In this document: positions 27,738-37,539 of the stretch, in pieces | Layout: each line of letters opens with the position of its first letter | Numbering within the stretch: position 1 is the first letter of the stretch | Assembly: GCA_003543135.1 (NCBI GenBank) | Contig: DPJG01000023.1 | Span: forward strand, 310,001-374,000 | Direction: 5' to 3' | Length of the DNA: 64,000 bases | Origin: Rheinheimera sp. | GTDB lineage: Bacteria > Pseudomonadota > Gammaproteobacteria > Enterobacterales > Alteromonadaceae | The notes under the pieces: model-generated | Seen by the model: the letters and a program-made list of their open reading frames with translations, nothing else | What the model was told of the DNA's origin: nothing | The model's database searches: none | Position numbers and translations under genes: made by a program

Positions 27738-28702
27738 GACAAAAGCTGCAAAGCTGGGTGAAGCATAAAATATGGGCCTGGCTGGAGCGGCGCCAGCCGC
27801 CTGTCAGTCAGCTGATACTGCGCCAGAACATTTTGTATGTGCTGCCAAGCAAATATGGCATTTCGTTGTTTGCGCTGGCGGCAATTTTGTATTTATTAGG
27901 CAGTAACTATCAGAATAATCTGATTTTATTACTCAGTTTTTTGCTGATTGGACTGCTGCTGCTGGCCATTATCCTCGCTTTTAAGAATCTGCATGGTCTG
28001 GTACTACAAAGTGGCGAAACCACGGCCGCTTTTGCCGGTGACATGCTGAATGTGCGGCTACGCCTTGCCAATCAACAGGGGCGTCAGTTGCTGGAGTTCA
28101 GCTTAAACGGCGATCGACAGTTATTCTGGACTTTGCCCTCAGAGGTGATGTTGCAGGTAGACAGTTCCCGCCGTGGTTTTTACCGGCTGCCGCGTTTTAA
28201 AATTCAGAGTCTGTACCCTTTTGGTTTAATACATTGCTGGTGTTATCCGGCGCTAAATCAAAGTTATTGGGTGTATCCCAATCCCTTGCAACAACAAATG
28301 CAGCAGCATCTGCCAACGGGTGATGGTGAGTTGCAATGGTCGCATTTAAGCCCTTATCAGATGGGCGATGCACTGCAACGTATTGACTGGAAAAGACTAT
28401 CACGCCAGCCGTCTCAGCCGGTAGTGAAGGTGTTCAGCCAACAGGGCTCTGAGCTGCACCAGCTGGTGGTGCCCACCTTGTCAGGCGCTGCGCTTGAACA
28501 GTCACTATCGCAGATTTGTGCGCAAATTTTGCATTTGAGTCACCGGCATCTGCCTTATACCCTGGAAGTACAAGGCAGGCTGCTCACGAGAGAACAACTC
28601 ACAACTGCACAAAACGCAAGCGGACAATCTGCGCCGCAGCCGGGCCTTAGCAGCGAAGAGCTGCACCGACAACGTTGTCTGGAGGCACTGAGTTTATGTT
28701 AG
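27725..28702 (+). CDS. DUF58 domain protein
   Basis: 325 aa. Two close transmembrane helices (about 46-65 and 66-85: GISLFALAAILYLLGS, LILLLSFLLIGLLLLAII) are followed by a cytosolic part. It contains RRGFYRLPRFKIQSLYPFGLI and SPYQMGDALQRIDWKRLSR, the DUF58 signature. The protein is the usual middle partner of MoxR/DUF58/transglutaminase operons. It overlaps moxR by 13 bases and its stop overlaps the next start (ATGTTAG), so the three are translationally coupled. Molecular role unknown. Confidence 0.9.
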   Translation: MQLLRQKLQSWVKHKIWAWLERRQPPVSQLILRQNILYVLPSKYGISLFALAAILYLLGSNYQNNLILLLSFLLIGLLLLAIILAFKNLHGLVLQSGETTAAFAGDMLNVRLRLANQQGRQLLEFSLNGDRQLFWTLPSEVMLQVDSSRRGFYRLPRFKIQSLYPFGLIHCWCYPALNQSYWVYPNPLQQQMQQHLPTGDGELQWSHLSPYQMGDALQRIDWKRLSRQPSQPVVKVFSQQGSELHQLVVPTLSGAALEQSLSQICAQILHLSHRHLPYTLEVQGRLLTREQLTTAQNASGQSAPQPGLSSEELHRQRCLEALSLC

Positions 28703-30660
28703 CAAATCAGGCATCCTACCCCGCAGTGCCAACCCCTGTGATCTGGCGATTGTGGCTGATCCAAAGTTTGTTATTGTTGTTACTGACGCCGGCTTTTAAT
28801 TTCTGGAGCCTGGCCATTTTTGCATTATTGCTGCTGGCCAAACTACCACAGTTGTTGCTCAACAGACCGGCCTGGAGTTTAAAGTTATCCAATTTGCTTG
28901 CGCTGACGATAGTGTCCGCTTTGTTGTTATTTGCCCGGGATCTGGGGGTGTTGCATCTGATGATCCACCTGCTGCTGCTGGCGGCTATTTTACGACTGCT
29001 GGGTTTTCGTGAGCACGATCATGCAGATGTGCAGCAGCTGTTGTGGGTGCAGTATTTTTTATTTGCCTGTTGTTTTATTTTGCACCAGGCACTTGGCATG
29101 GCGCTTCTGGTATTTATGCTGTTGTTATTACAACTGCAAAGTCATTACCTGGCTTTTGCCGCGCCCGGCAGTACATTTCCCTATAAATCTGCGCTGAAAA
29201 CCAGCCTGATCTTTGTGCCTTTGTGGTTAAGTCTGTTTTTGCTGTTTCCACGCATTGCCCCACTCTGGGCACTGCCCGGTGCCAAACAGGCGATGACGGG
29301 ACTTGGTGATGAACTGAACCCGGGTAGTATTGAACGTTTGGTCGAAAGCGACGAGCTGGCGTTTCGGGTTGAATTTCAAAGCCGCCTGCCACAGCCCGAT
29401 GAACTGTATTGGCGCGCCAGAATTTACGATACTTTTGATGGCAGCAGCTGGCGGCGGCGTTATAACAACGATCTGGCTGACTTTAGTAAGATAAAACACA
29501 ACAGCAACCTGAGCTTCAGCTACAAAATTATTGTTGAACCGCATCAGCAGCGGCATTTGTACAGCCTGGGTGTACCACTGAAGGTGAATTATCCACAGCG
29601 TATTGATACCGATGCGCTGCTGAGCAGCCGCAGTGTGCTGAGCCAACGTGCCAGTTTTCAGCTGCAGTCGGTGCTTGCCCCTGTGCCTGATTTCCCCGGT
29701 GCAAAAAACAATACCAATTTGCAGCTACCGCCCGGCAATCCAAAAAGCCGGGCGCTTGCCGCGCAGCTAGCGGCTGAACATAAAACGCCGGAACAATTGG
29801 TGCTGGCCATTGGCCGTTATTTGCGCGAAGGCGGCTTTCGATACAGCCTGAACCCGCCAGCTTTGTCGGGCGATCAGATTGATATGTTTTTATGGCAAAG
29901 CAAAAGTGGTTTTTGCAGTCATTACGCTCAGACCACCACCTTTTTATTACGCGCCGCCGGTGTACCGGCGCGAATTGTCGGCGGTTATCTGGGCGGCGAA
30001 TGGCGGGATAACCAAAGTTATCTGGAAGTCACCCAAAGGGCTGCCCACGCCTGGGTGGAATACTTGCATCAGGGGGCCTGGCATAAATTTGATCCCACGC
30101 TGCAGGTGGCACCACAGCGGCTATTTGCTGGTCTGGAAGATTTGTTGTCGGCCGCTGATTTATTAAGGTTGGAAGGCAATTGGCTCGGCCGGGCAGGTTT
30201 TGCCAAACAACTGCTGCAACAACTGGAAGATCTGGATTATTACTGGTCACGCTGGGTACTTGGTTTTGACAATGAACAGCAACAGTCGTTACTGAGCAGC
30301 GTGAAAAACCGGCTATTAGAGCTGGCGGCGCTGGATTGGTGGTATTACATCAAAATAGTGCTACTGCTACTTACTGCCGCTTTATTAAGCAGGTTGTTAT
30401 GGCTGCGCCTGACCACTGCGCCACCCGGTATTTCCGTCTGGCTTGTGCGAGAGCTCAGCCCCTGGCTAGTCAAAACGCCTGAACAAACTGTGTTGCAATA
30501 TCTGGCTGCCTTGGGTCATCACTCAACACTGCAACAACAAAGCGCTGTAGTGTCAGCACATTATCAACAACTGGTATTTGCCGGTGACAGCAAAGCCGAA
30601 AAACAACTCAGAGCAGAAGTGCAGCAGCTGAAGAAACTGCTGAAACAACAACGCCGCTAA
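28696..30660 (+). CDS. Membrane transglutaminase-like protein (TgpA-type, DUF3488/transglutaminase core)
   Basis: 654 aa. Five to six N-terminal transmembrane helices (about 1-190) are followed by a periplasmic domain with a papain-like transglutaminase core. Its triad is Cys407 (SGFCSHYAQ), His451 (AHAWVEY) and Asp466 (KFDPT). One more transmembrane helix (about 550-570) precedes a cytosolic tail. Pseudomonas aeruginosa TgpA has the same architecture and neighbours and is essential there. ATG 28696 has GGAG 11 bases upstream and overlaps the DUF58 stop. Cross-linking or proteolytic activity on envelope proteins is inferred from the fold. Confidence 0.88.
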   Translation: MLANQASYPAVPTPVIWRLWLIQSLLLLLLTPAFNFWSLAIFALLLLAKLPQLLLNRPAWSLKLSNLLALTIVSALLLFARDLGVLHLMIHLLLLAAILRLLGFREHDHADVQQLLWVQYFLFACCFILHQALGMALLVFMLLLLQLQSHYLAFAAPGSTFPYKSALKTSLIFVPLWLSLFLLFPRIAPLWALPGAKQAMTGLGDELNPGSIERLVESDELAFRVEFQSRLPQPDELYWRARIYDTFDGSSWRRRYNNDLADFSKIKHNSNLSFSYKIIVEPHQQRHLYSLGVPLKVNYPQRIDTDALLSSRSVLSQRASFQLQSVLAPVPDFPGAKNNTNLQLPPGNPKSRALAAQLAAEHKTPEQLVLAIGRYLREGGFRYSLNPPALSGDQIDMFLWQSKSGFCSHYAQTTTFLLRAAGVPARIVGGYLGGEWRDNQSYLEVTQRAAHAWVEYLHQGAWHKFDPTLQVAPQRLFAGLEDLLSAADLLRLEGNWLGRAGFAKQLLQQLEDLDYYWSRWVLGFDNEQQQSLLSSVKNRLLELAALDWWYYIKIVLLLLTAALLSRLLWLRLTTAPPGISVWLVRELSPWLVKTPEQTVLQYLAALGHHSTLQQQSAVVSAHYQQLVFAGDSKAEKQLRAEVQQLKKLLKQQRR

Positions 30661-30684
30661 TGCGGCGTTGTGATTCAATAGTTG
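30649..30684 (+). terminator. Hairpin at the end of the moxR-DUF58-transglutaminase operon
   Basis: A perfect 9-bp stem CAACGCCGC / GCGGCGTTG with loop TAAT contains the stop codon. A T-rich stretch (GTTGTTGTTTTT) follows about 10 bases later, so this is a likely but not classic terminator. Confidence 0.5.
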
Positions 30685-30710
30685 TTGTTTTTATTTGAGT
30701 GCAGTTTTGT

Positions 30711-30956
30711 TTAAGCCTCGGTTTTACTACCCAGAATGCGCAGCGCCACCTGAATATGTTCAGCACAGGTCCTGCCAAGATCAGTCAGATAACCACCATC
30801 TTCCTGCGTTACCAACCCTTTGTGATAAAGCCTGGCGATGGCGGCTTTGCTGGTGTCGTCGGCATCTTTGTGGGCTTTAATACCCTCCAGACTACTGTCT
30901 AAATTAAATAAATTCAAAATACGGATTTCGGCATTCAGATCAGCATTAACAGGCAT
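30711..30956 (-). CDS. TIGR02647-family small conserved protein
   Basis: 81 aa. EIRILNLFNLDSSLEGIKAHKDAD and KGLVTQEDGGYLTDLGRTCAEHI match the gammaproteobacterial family TIGR02647 as I recall it. It looks like a small winged-helix or other helical DNA-binding-type protein, but the function is not known. ATG 30956 has GGAGG 4-5 bases upstream and is clearly the start, although the frame is open to 31007. It is downstream of the SYLF lipoprotein gene on the same strand with a 68-bp gap. Confidence 0.85.
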   Translation of the reverse strand: MPVNADLNAEIRILNLFNLDSSLEGIKAHKDADDTSKAAIARLYHKGLVTQEDGGYLTDLGRTCAEHIQVALRILGSKTEA

Positions 30957-31024
30957 AGTGCCTCCTTGTGTGATTGCTGTGTCCAGCTTAGTCTTTGCAA
31001 GCGCCAAAGCGCATGCACTCTGTA

Positions 31025-31582
31025 TTAATTTAGCGAGTCATCCCGCCAGAATTTAGTGCCTTTAATGGTGGCCTGCAACGCAAGACCTGACTCTGTCAGC
31101 TGATAAATGGTAATGTTATCAACAGTAATTTCGCCGCCAATAGCGTCACCTTTATCTTTAGCTTTCGCTGCTGCGTCCAGCTGTCCGCCAAAAGCCCAAC
31201 CATGCTCAACAAAACGGCGCAGCGCATCTTTGGTATGGAATACAAACACCAGACGATAATCTTTTGCACCCAGACCCAGACCAATCCCCAACTCCCCCAT
31301 CTTCATATAGGTAACAGTGCCATTGTTGCTGTGTACCACACCATAACCACCGCCGGCACTGGCAAACAGCAGATTGACATTCGCATTGCTAAACACTGCG
31401 TATCCGGCGGAACGTTCGATGGTATCTGCGGCATAAGGTTTTTGCCGGTACAGTGTATTCAGAGTTTCAGCGCGCATATTTTCAATGGCCTGGCGTTGCT
31501 GTGACACACTTTTGCCCTGATGTGAGGCGCAACCAGTTAACAAGGCGCTCAACAATACAAAAAAGAAAATCCAGGGTTTCAT
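31025..31582 (-). CDS. SYLF (YSC84-like) domain lipoprotein
   Basis: 185 aa. A signal peptide with lipobox LLTGC (Cys18) is followed by a YSC84/SYLF domain: ERSAGYAVFSNANVNLLFASAGGGYGVV, MKMGELGIGLGLGAKDYRLVFVF, and GWAFGGQLDAAAKA. In eukaryotes SYLF domains bind phosphoinositides. Bacterial forms are exported lipid-binding proteins of unclear role. It is probably cotranscribed with the TIGR02647 gene. Confidence 0.88.
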   Translation of the reverse strand: MKPWIFFFVLLSALLTGCASHQGKSVSQQRQAIENMRAETLNTLYRQKPYAADTIERSAGYAVFSNANVNLLFASAGGGYGVVHSNNGTVTYMKMGELGIGLGLGAKDYRLVFVFHTKDALRRFVEHGWAFGGQLDAAAKAKDKGDAIGGEITVDNITIYQLTESGLALQATIKGTKFWRDDSLN

Positions 31583-31788
31583 TGCTACTCCTTAAATGAA
31601 GGTTAGATCATCACGGCTTTGGGCCTTACTTTTCTCAGCTCTGAGACTCTGGTTCTTTTCTAAAGTTGCCCGAGCAACACCACAAGAGTCAGAGTCAATA
31701 CTGAACATAAAACAGCCAAGTGACTGAATATCAATTGTTTCACACTGTTTCACAGCCAAAGATGATTGTAAACACCCAACAGCAGCAA

Positions 31789-31822
31789 AAAAAAACGGGT
31801 TGCCATTGCAACCCGCTTTTTC
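31789..31822 (-). terminator. Terminator of htpX
   Basis: On the minus strand: AAAAAGCGGGTTGC-AATG-GCAACCCGTTTTTTTTT, a strong stem followed by a run of T. It lies about 55 bp beyond the htpX stop. The remaining part of the 295-bp gap (31583-31788) holds the SYLF promoter region, where I see no specific site. Confidence 0.9.
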
Positions 31823-31877
31823 TGACGCAGCGCTGGTTCAAAGCACTGCTAATTATTTCAAAACCTGCGGTTTCAGC

Positions 31878-32750
31878 TCAGCGCTGCTGACGCAGTGCAT
31901 CAATACGTTTTTCCAGTGGCGGGTGGCTCATAAAAAGCTCAGAAGCGGCAGGTTTATTAGCAATACCAAAGGCCATCATTGAACCTTCCAGCTGGCTTTC
32001 ATGGTTATTACGCAGACGCTCCAGCGCCGCCACCATTTTATTGGCGCCGACCAGTTTAGCGGCACCAGCATCGGCGCGGTATTCACGCTGACGGGAGAAC
32101 CACATCACAATAATGCTGGCCAACACACCAAAAATCATTTCCAGCACAAAAACTGTTGCCATGTAGGCAAAACCACCACTGGTCGATTCTTCATCACTGC
32201 TGCGACCGGCATTGGAAATTGCACCGGCAATTAAACGGGCCAGGAAAATCACAAAGGTATTCACCACCCCCTGGATCAGCGTCAGTGTCACCATGTCGCC
32301 GTTGGCCACGTGTGATACTTCGTGTGCCAGCACAGCTTCCACTTCGTCTTCACGCATATTGCGTAATAACCCCGTGCTGACGGCAACCAGGGCGTTATTG
32401 CGGTTCATGCCTGTGGCAAAAGCGTTCATTTCCGGTGAGTCATAAATCGCCACTTCTGGCATACCAATACCGGCTTGTTGTGCCTGACGGGCCACAGTGC
32501 TCATCAGCCATTGCTCTGTGGCATTGCGGGGTTGTTCAATCACCACAGCGCCAGTAGAACGTTTGGCCATCCATTTCGACATGGCCAGCGAAATAAAAGA
32601 ACCACCAAAACCAAAAACGGCGGCCAGCACCAGCAAGCCCCCCATGCTGCTGCGATCGATACCAAACACTTTAAAAATGATGCTTAAAACCACAGACAAC
32701 ACCAGCATCACAGCTAAGTTGGTCAATAAAAACAGCACTATACGCTTCAT
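31878..32750 (-). CDS. htpX: Membrane protease HtpX (M48 family)
   Basis: 290 aa, same length class as E. coli HtpX (293). The zinc site is H143-EVS-H147 and the third ligand Glu is in [17 protein letters not shown]. Two N-terminal transmembrane helices and two after the HExxH are visible. It degrades misfolded inner-membrane proteins together with FtsH. A sigma-32-like promoter lies 34-59 bases upstream of the start. It is divergent from pepE. Confidence 0.96.
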   Translation of the reverse strand: MKRIVLFLLTNLAVMLVLSVVLSIIFKVFGIDRSSMGGLLVLAAVFGFGGSFISLAMSKWMAKRSTGAVVIEQPRNATEQWLMSTVARQAQQAGIGMPEVAIYDSPEMNAFATGMNRNNALVAVSTGLLRNMREDEVEAVLAHEVSHVANGDMVTLTLIQGVVNTFVIFLARLIAGAISNAGRSSDEESTSGGFAYMATVFVLEMIFGVLASIIVMWFSRQREYRADAGAAKLVGANKMVAALERLRNNHESQLEGSMMAFGIANKPAASELFMSHPPLEKRIDALRQQR

Positions 32751-32783
32751 AAATACCTCGGTTACTTCATTTGATGTTGCTAC

Positions 32784-32809
32784 TATATGGGCTTGCCGTT
32801 AGTTTTCAA
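32784..32809 (-). promoter_or_regulatory. Sigma-32 (heat-shock)-like promoter of htpX
   Basis: On the minus strand TTGAA (32805-32809), a 12-base spacer, then GCCCATATA (32784-32792), compared with the E. coli heat-shock consensus CTTGAA-N13-17-CCCCATNTA. The predicted transcript start lies about 27 bases before the ATG. E. coli htpX is known to be heat-inducible, which supports the reading. Confidence 0.55.
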
Positions 32810-32888
32810 CCTTGGCTTGTGCCTGATTTGTAAAGGTTGATGTCAGAGCTACTGTCTCTGCGGTATCTTGGTCCCTGATGGAGTTTGT

Positions 32889-33593
32889 ATGAAATTATTG
32901 TTATTAAGTTCTTCCCGCGCCGGCAATAGCGCTTATCTGGCGCCCAACCTGGCGCAGATTGCCAGCCATCTGCAGGGCGTTGCTACTGTATTATTTATTC
33001 CTTATGCCGCAGTTAGCCTCAGTTACGATGCATACCAACAGATGGTTCAACAGGCATTTTCGGCCATTGATATTCAGGTGGATAGTATTCACCAACACGC
33101 AGATCCGCTGCAGGCCATGCAACAGGCAGAGGCGATTGTGGTCGGTGGTGGCAACACTTTTGTGTTATTACAGCAGTTGTACCGCCATGGCCTGATTGAC
33201 CAGATCAGAGCCCAGGTGAATAAAGGCGTGCCTTATGTTGGCTGGAGCGCAGGCTCTAATATTGCCGGGCTCAGTATCCGCACCACCAATGATATGCCGG
33301 TGGTAGAGCCACCTTCTTTTACCGCTCTGGATTTATTGCCGCTGCAACTAAACCCCCATTACAGCGACTACAAACCTGAAGGTTTTCACGGCGAAACCCG
33401 CGATATGCGCCTTGGCGAGTTTATGCTGTTAAACCCTGAGACAGCAGTTATTGCGCTGCCTGAAGGCACAGCATTAGTGCGAGATGGCGCTGCTTTAACT
33501 TATCAGGGTCAAACTGACGGTTATCTGTTTATCGGTGGCAGTAAAACCGCGCTGCTGCCGGGGGCTGATCTGTCGGCATTTTTACAGCTCTAA
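32889..33593 (+). CDS. pepE: Dipeptidase E (alpha-aspartyl dipeptidase, S51)
   Basis: 234 aa (E. coli PepE 229). MKLLLLSSSRAGN opens the protein, AIVVGGGNTFVLLQQLYRHG follows, and the nucleophile is the Ser in YVGWSAGSNIAG (about 120). NPHYSDYKPEGFHGETRD carries the remaining active-site residues. The cytosolic serine peptidase cuts Asp-X dipeptides. ATG 32889 has GGAG 5 bases upstream and is preferred over the open frame to 32868. Confidence 0.93.
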   Translation: MKLLLLSSSRAGNSAYLAPNLAQIASHLQGVATVLFIPYAAVSLSYDAYQQMVQQAFSAIDIQVDSIHQHADPLQAMQQAEAIVVGGGNTFVLLQQLYRHGLIDQIRAQVNKGVPYVGWSAGSNIAGLSIRTTNDMPVVEPPSFTALDLLPLQLNPHYSDYKPEGFHGETRDMRLGEFMLLNPETAVIALPEGTALVRDGAALTYQGQTDGYLFIGGSKTALLPGADLSAFLQL

Positions 33594-33620
33594 AGTACAG
33601 GCAGCCATGGCAAGCCGCTG

Positions 33621-34322
33621 TTATGTTAATGACAGTGTGTTTGCCAGCGCTTGGGCCAACGCTGCCTGTTGCTCTGCAAGCGTCGTTTCCTGATTAGCTG
33701 TAGCAGACGGCTGATAAGGCATCACACCAAGACAAGGCCAGGCTAAACGTTGTTGTAAATCGGCAATATTTTCGTTGAGCAATAACATCTGTGGGTCGAC
33801 ACAGTTGGCAACCCAGCCAAGCACCCTGGCCCCCGAGCGCTCCAGCTCCCGCGCTGTCAGCATGGCGTGATTCAGGCAGCCCAGTTTCATCCCAACTACC
33901 AGTAACACTGGTAATTTTTGCGCCAGCACCCAATCGGCAAGATAACTGTGATCATCAAGCGGTAATAACCAGCCACCTGCGCCTTCAATCAGCCGAAGCT
34001 TAACCGGCAGCTTCGCTGTCTCAACAAGCTGCGCATCCAGCACTGCGGTATTGATGCGGTTTTGATGTAAAGTTGCCGCCAGATGCGGCGCTACCGGCTC
34101 GTCAAATAGTACAGGATTTACACTGGCGTAACTAAGCGCCAACGCTGACAAAGTCTGCAGTATTTTGGCATCGGCATTTTTGCCATCTGCATCAACACCG
34201 GCCGCTATGGGTTTGAGGCCAATAGCCGGAATATTCAGCCTGGCAAAACCTTTCAGTAGCACACTGCTGATAAAAGTTTTACCGGCATCAGTGTCGGTTG
34301 CGGTAATAAAAACAGATTGCAT
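33621..34322 (-). CDS. bioD: Dethiobiotin synthetase
   Basis: 233 aa. The P-loop is TDTDAGKTF (Lys15), and GLKPIAAGVD and LIEGAGGWLLPLD are the diamine-binding signatures. It closes the ureido ring of biotin with ATP and CO2. It is the last gene of bioB-F-C-D, 67 bp after bioC. Confidence 0.95.
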   Translation of the reverse strand: MQSVFITATDTDAGKTFISSVLLKGFARLNIPAIGLKPIAAGVDADGKNADAKILQTLSALALSYASVNPVLFDEPVAPHLAATLHQNRINTAVLDAQLVETAKLPVKLRLIEGAGGWLLPLDDHSYLADWVLAQKLPVLLVVGMKLGCLNHAMLTARELERSGARVLGWVANCVDPQMLLLNENIADLQQRLAWPCLGVMPYQPSATANQETTLAEQQAALAQALANTLSLT

Positions 34323-34389
34323 AGACAGATCCTGATAAGGCGCAAGCGGTATGCTTTAAAACCCGCTATAAACATCAATTAAACGTATG

Positions 34390-35262
34390 TCAGCTTGATT
34401 TGGTGGCCACTATTTGCAGCACCTGATAACTAAGTGGCAAACCTTGGGTGGTGCGAAACTTTTCATAAGCACTGGCAAAAGCTGCCCAGCGTTTTTTCCC
34501 GCCAAGGCCCGTACCGGCGCGACCTGCCACAAAATTGGCACCAATTTGTTTAAAACTACGCGACAGGCTTAACACATCCGGATAAAACAACTGATAAGTC
34601 AACTGCTGACTCTGACAGCTAAATCCCTGCGCTTTTACCGCTTTTAGCAGCAACTCTGATGGCAAAAAGGCCAGCTGATGAGGTTTATCATCCACCTGGG
34701 CCCAGCTTTGCTGAAACTCAGCCATAGAGTCTGTCACCAGGGTGCTCAGATACAACTGACCGCCGGGTTCTAATAGCCGGTAACACTCGGCAAATACCGC
34801 CTCCGGCTTTGGACACCATTGCAGCATCAGGCTGCTGAAAATACAGCCGACACTATGCGCCGGTAACGGCAGCGCTGCGGCATCGGCCTGAATATAACGA
34901 CTGGCAAGGCGCAAAGTTTCGGCCTCGGCCAGCATGGCTTCGCTTAAATCTGCCGCCCAAAGCTCATTGCAGTGTTTTGTGAGCTCGGGGTGCAACCAGC
35001 CCGGACCTGAGCCTAAATCCAACAGTCGGGTTTGGACGCGATCCAGCTGCGGCCTGCTGGCCAGCAGCGCCAGTAAATCGGTGGCAACCTGCTGCTGCAG
35101 ACTGGCGCCCTGCCGGTAACTTTGTGCCGCTTTATCAAAATGCCGGCGGATTTGCGGATCCGCTGTTGCGACTGTCTGATTTGAGCCAGGCATTGCACAA
35201 ACTGTTGCTATTTGTGCAGGTACAGCTGCTGCGCCTGAAGCCTTGATACAAATGGCCGTCAT
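34390..35262 (-). CDS. bioC: Malonyl-[acyl-carrier protein] O-methyltransferase
   Basis: 290 aa. The SAM-binding motif is LLDLGSGPGWL, with DLSEAMLAEA and YIQADAAALPLP following. FSSLMLQWCPKPEAV is typical of BioC. It methylates malonyl-ACP so that fatty-acid synthase can build the pimeloyl chain. ATG 35262 overlaps the bioF stop as ATGA, and the frame open upstream to 35385 lies inside bioF. Residues 1-35 are an unconserved-looking Ala-rich leader before HFDKAAQSYRQGA, where BioC proteins usually begin. Confidence 0.93.
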   Translation of the reverse strand: MTAICIKASGAAAVPAQIATVCAMPGSNQTVATADPQIRRHFDKAAQSYRQGASLQQQVATDLLALLASRPQLDRVQTRLLDLGSGPGWLHPELTKHCNELWAADLSEAMLAEAETLRLASRYIQADAAALPLPAHSVGCIFSSLMLQWCPKPEAVFAECYRLLEPGGQLYLSTLVTDSMAEFQQSWAQVDDKPHQLAFLPSELLLKAVKAQGFSCQSQQLTYQLFYPDVLSLSRSFKQIGANFVAGRAGTGLGGKKRWAAFASAYEKFRTTQGLPLSYQVLQIVATKSS

Positions 35263-36410
35263 AACAACTCCTTCAGTGTGATAAAGAGCAGCTTTAAATC
35301 CTCTTTTTGCTGCAGCGCACTGAGGGTAATACGTAATCTGGCCTGGTGCATTGGCACTGTCGGCGAGCGGATGGCGCTCAGCCAAATACCTTTTTCTGCC
35401 AGTTGCTGGCTGACCCGCATCGCTTTGTGGTTATCACCAATCAACAAAGGCTGAATTGCACTTGTGGATGGCAACAGTTTGAGCTCAAACTGAGCCGCCA
35501 GCTCGCGGCAATACTGAATATTGTCTATCAGTTTATCGCGCCGCCACTGTTGGCTGCGGCACAGCTGAATACTCTGGCGCATCGCAACAGCAAGCGCCGG
35601 CGACAAGGCCGTGCTGTAAATAAAATGGCGGGCACTCTGGGTTAAATAATCTGCCACGAAGCTGCTGGTCGCAAGAAAACCACCCTGGCCACCCAGCGCT
35701 TTGCCAAAATTGGCCATCAAACACTGACTGCTGCGGGTGGCAAGTCCGGCCGCGGCAAAAGAGCCAGCACCCTCAGGGCCAGATACCCCCAAACCATGGG
35801 CGTCATCCAATAACAAAGGCGCCTGATACTGCTGACATAACAGTGTTAATTGCCGCAGATCCGGGCTGTCACCATCCATGCTAAACACACCTTCGGTGGC
35901 AACCACGGCCTTGTTGCCGTGTTTTTGCAGTAACTTTTGCAGCGAGCCCAAATCATTGTGCAAAAAACGCTGATACCCGCCCTGATGCTGCAACGCCGCA
36001 TCAATCATTGAGGCGTGGCTGAGTTTATCCAGCAATAAAGTTTCATCCGCGCCAGCCAGCCCCAATAACATCGCCTGGTTGGCGGCAAAACCTGAGCTGA
36101 ATAACAACACAGCCTCTACATTGAGCCAGTCACAAATTTCATCACAAAGTGCCTGATGGGGTGCCTGCTGGCCACAGACCAGCGGTGAGCCACTGCTGCC
36201 AACGCCATAATCGGCGGCACCTTGCTGCAGTGCAGCCACAACTTCGGGCGCAGTAGCGAGGCCGAGGTAATCATTGCCGGAAAAGTTCAGAAGCTCACGG
36301 TTCTGATCACGGATAAAACGCCCGCTGACCTGCTGCGCCGTTTTTAACCGGCGCAATAACCCCGCCTGCTCACGCTCTGTCAACAGCTGCTGCATTTGAG
36401 CTATCTGCAC
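35259..36410 (-). CDS. bioF: 8-amino-7-oxononanoate synthase
   Basis: 383 aa (E. coli 384). The PLP lysine is Lys237 in MANFGKALGGQGG. LLLDDAHGLGVSGPEG and the GSSGSPLVCG pocket are conserved. It condenses pimeloyl-ACP with alanine. It overlaps bioC by 4 bases and begins 31 bp after bioB. Confidence 0.96.
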   Translation of the reverse strand: MQIAQMQQLLTEREQAGLLRRLKTAQQVSGRFIRDQNRELLNFSGNDYLGLATAPEVVAALQQGAADYGVGSSGSPLVCGQQAPHQALCDEICDWLNVEAVLLFSSGFAANQAMLLGLAGADETLLLDKLSHASMIDAALQHQGGYQRFLHNDLGSLQKLLQKHGNKAVVATEGVFSMDGDSPDLRQLTLLCQQYQAPLLLDDAHGLGVSGPEGAGSFAAAGLATRSSQCLMANFGKALGGQGGFLATSSFVADYLTQSARHFIYSTALSPALAVAMRQSIQLCRSQQWRRDKLIDNIQYCRELAAQFELKLLPSTSAIQPLLIGDNHKAMRVSQQLAEKGIWLSAIRSPTVPMHQARLRITLSALQQKEDLKLLFITLKELL

Positions 36411-36441
36411 CAGTTTTGCCCTCTGTCCGGCTGGTTATACA

Positions 36442-37485
36442 TCAGCTGGCCGCATGAAATAACGAAGGGGTGTTTTGTTCCTGTATGGCATCGGCCATGG
36501 CAGCTTCATAAGCTTCATCCGACACATCATGACGCTGCTCTGGTTTTAACCCCAGTTTGGCAAAAAGCTGCATATCGGCGTCGGCTTCCGGGTTTTCTGT
36601 GGTTAACAGTTTGTCACCGTAAAAAATTGAGTTAGCGCCAGCCATAAAACATAAAGCCTGCATTTGTTCATTCATCCGTGAACGGCCGGCCGATAAACGC
36701 ACATGGCTTTTTGGCAACATAATGCGGGCAACGGCGATGGTGCGGATAAACTCAAAACCATCGAGATCTTCGACGTTTTCCAGTGGCGTACCTGCCACTT
36801 TCACCAGCATATTAATAGGCACACTTTGTGGGTGCTCCGGTAAATTGGCAATTTGCATTAACAGCGCTGAGCGGTCATTGGCACTTTCACCCATACCGAC
36901 AATGCCACCACAACAAACTTTCATACCGGCATCACGCACATGGCTCAGCGTATCTAACCTGTCCTGATAAGTGCGGGTCGTGATAATTTCACCGTAAAAC
37001 TCCGGCGAGGTATCAAGGTTATGGTTGTAATAATCCAAACCGGCTTCTGCCAGCTCACGCGCCTGACCGGCGTCGAGCTTGCCAAGGGTCATACAGGTTT
37101 CCAGCCCCATGGCTTTAACCCCTTTCACCATTTCCATAATGTAAGGCATATCACGTTGTTTTGGGTTGCTCCAGGCGGCGCCCATACAAAAACGGCTGGC
37201 ACCTTTGTCCTTGGCAGCTTTGGCCTGGGTCAGTACTTTTTCCACTTCCAATAGACGTTCCCGCTCGAGGCCGGTGTTGTAGTGGCCACTTTGCGGGCAA
37301 TATTTGCAGTCTTCTGCGCAGGCACCGGTCTTAATCGATAACAACGTGCTCACCTGCACTTCCTGCGGATTAAAGTTGGCTCTGTGCACAAGCTGTGCCT
37401 GAAACATCAGTTCATTAAAAGGCAACGCAAAAAGTGCATTCACTTCATTGAGTGTCCAGTTGTGGCGCACTACAGAATTTGACAT
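36442..37485 (-). CDS. bioB: Biotin synthase
   Basis: 347-aa radical-SAM enzyme. The 4Fe-4S cysteines are Cys56, Cys60 and Cys63 in [15 protein letters not shown]. Other conserved parts are [37 protein letters not shown] and [21 protein letters not shown]. It inserts sulfur into dethiobiotin. It is first in bioBFCD and divergent from bioA. ATG 37485 has AGGG 5-8 bases upstream. Confidence 0.97.
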   Translation of the reverse strand: MSNSVVRHNWTLNEVNALFALPFNELMFQAQLVHRANFNPQEVQVSTLLSIKTGACAEDCKYCPQSGHYNTGLERERLLEVEKVLTQAKAAKDKGASRFCMGAAWSNPKQRDMPYIMEMVKGVKAMGLETCMTLGKLDAGQARELAEAGLDYYNHNLDTSPEFYGEIITTRTYQDRLDTLSHVRDAGMKVCCGGIVGMGESANDRSALLMQIANLPEHPQSVPINMLVKVAGTPLENVEDLDGFEFIRTIAVARIMLPKSHVRLSAGRSRMNEQMQALCFMAGANSIFYGDKLLTTENPEADADMQLFAKLGLKPEQRHDVSDEAYEAAMADAIQEQNTPSLFHAAS

Positions 37486-37539
37486 AAATTTCCCTGTAAG
37501 CCTTAAATAGCGGCATTGTAGTTCGATGAATTTGCCGCT

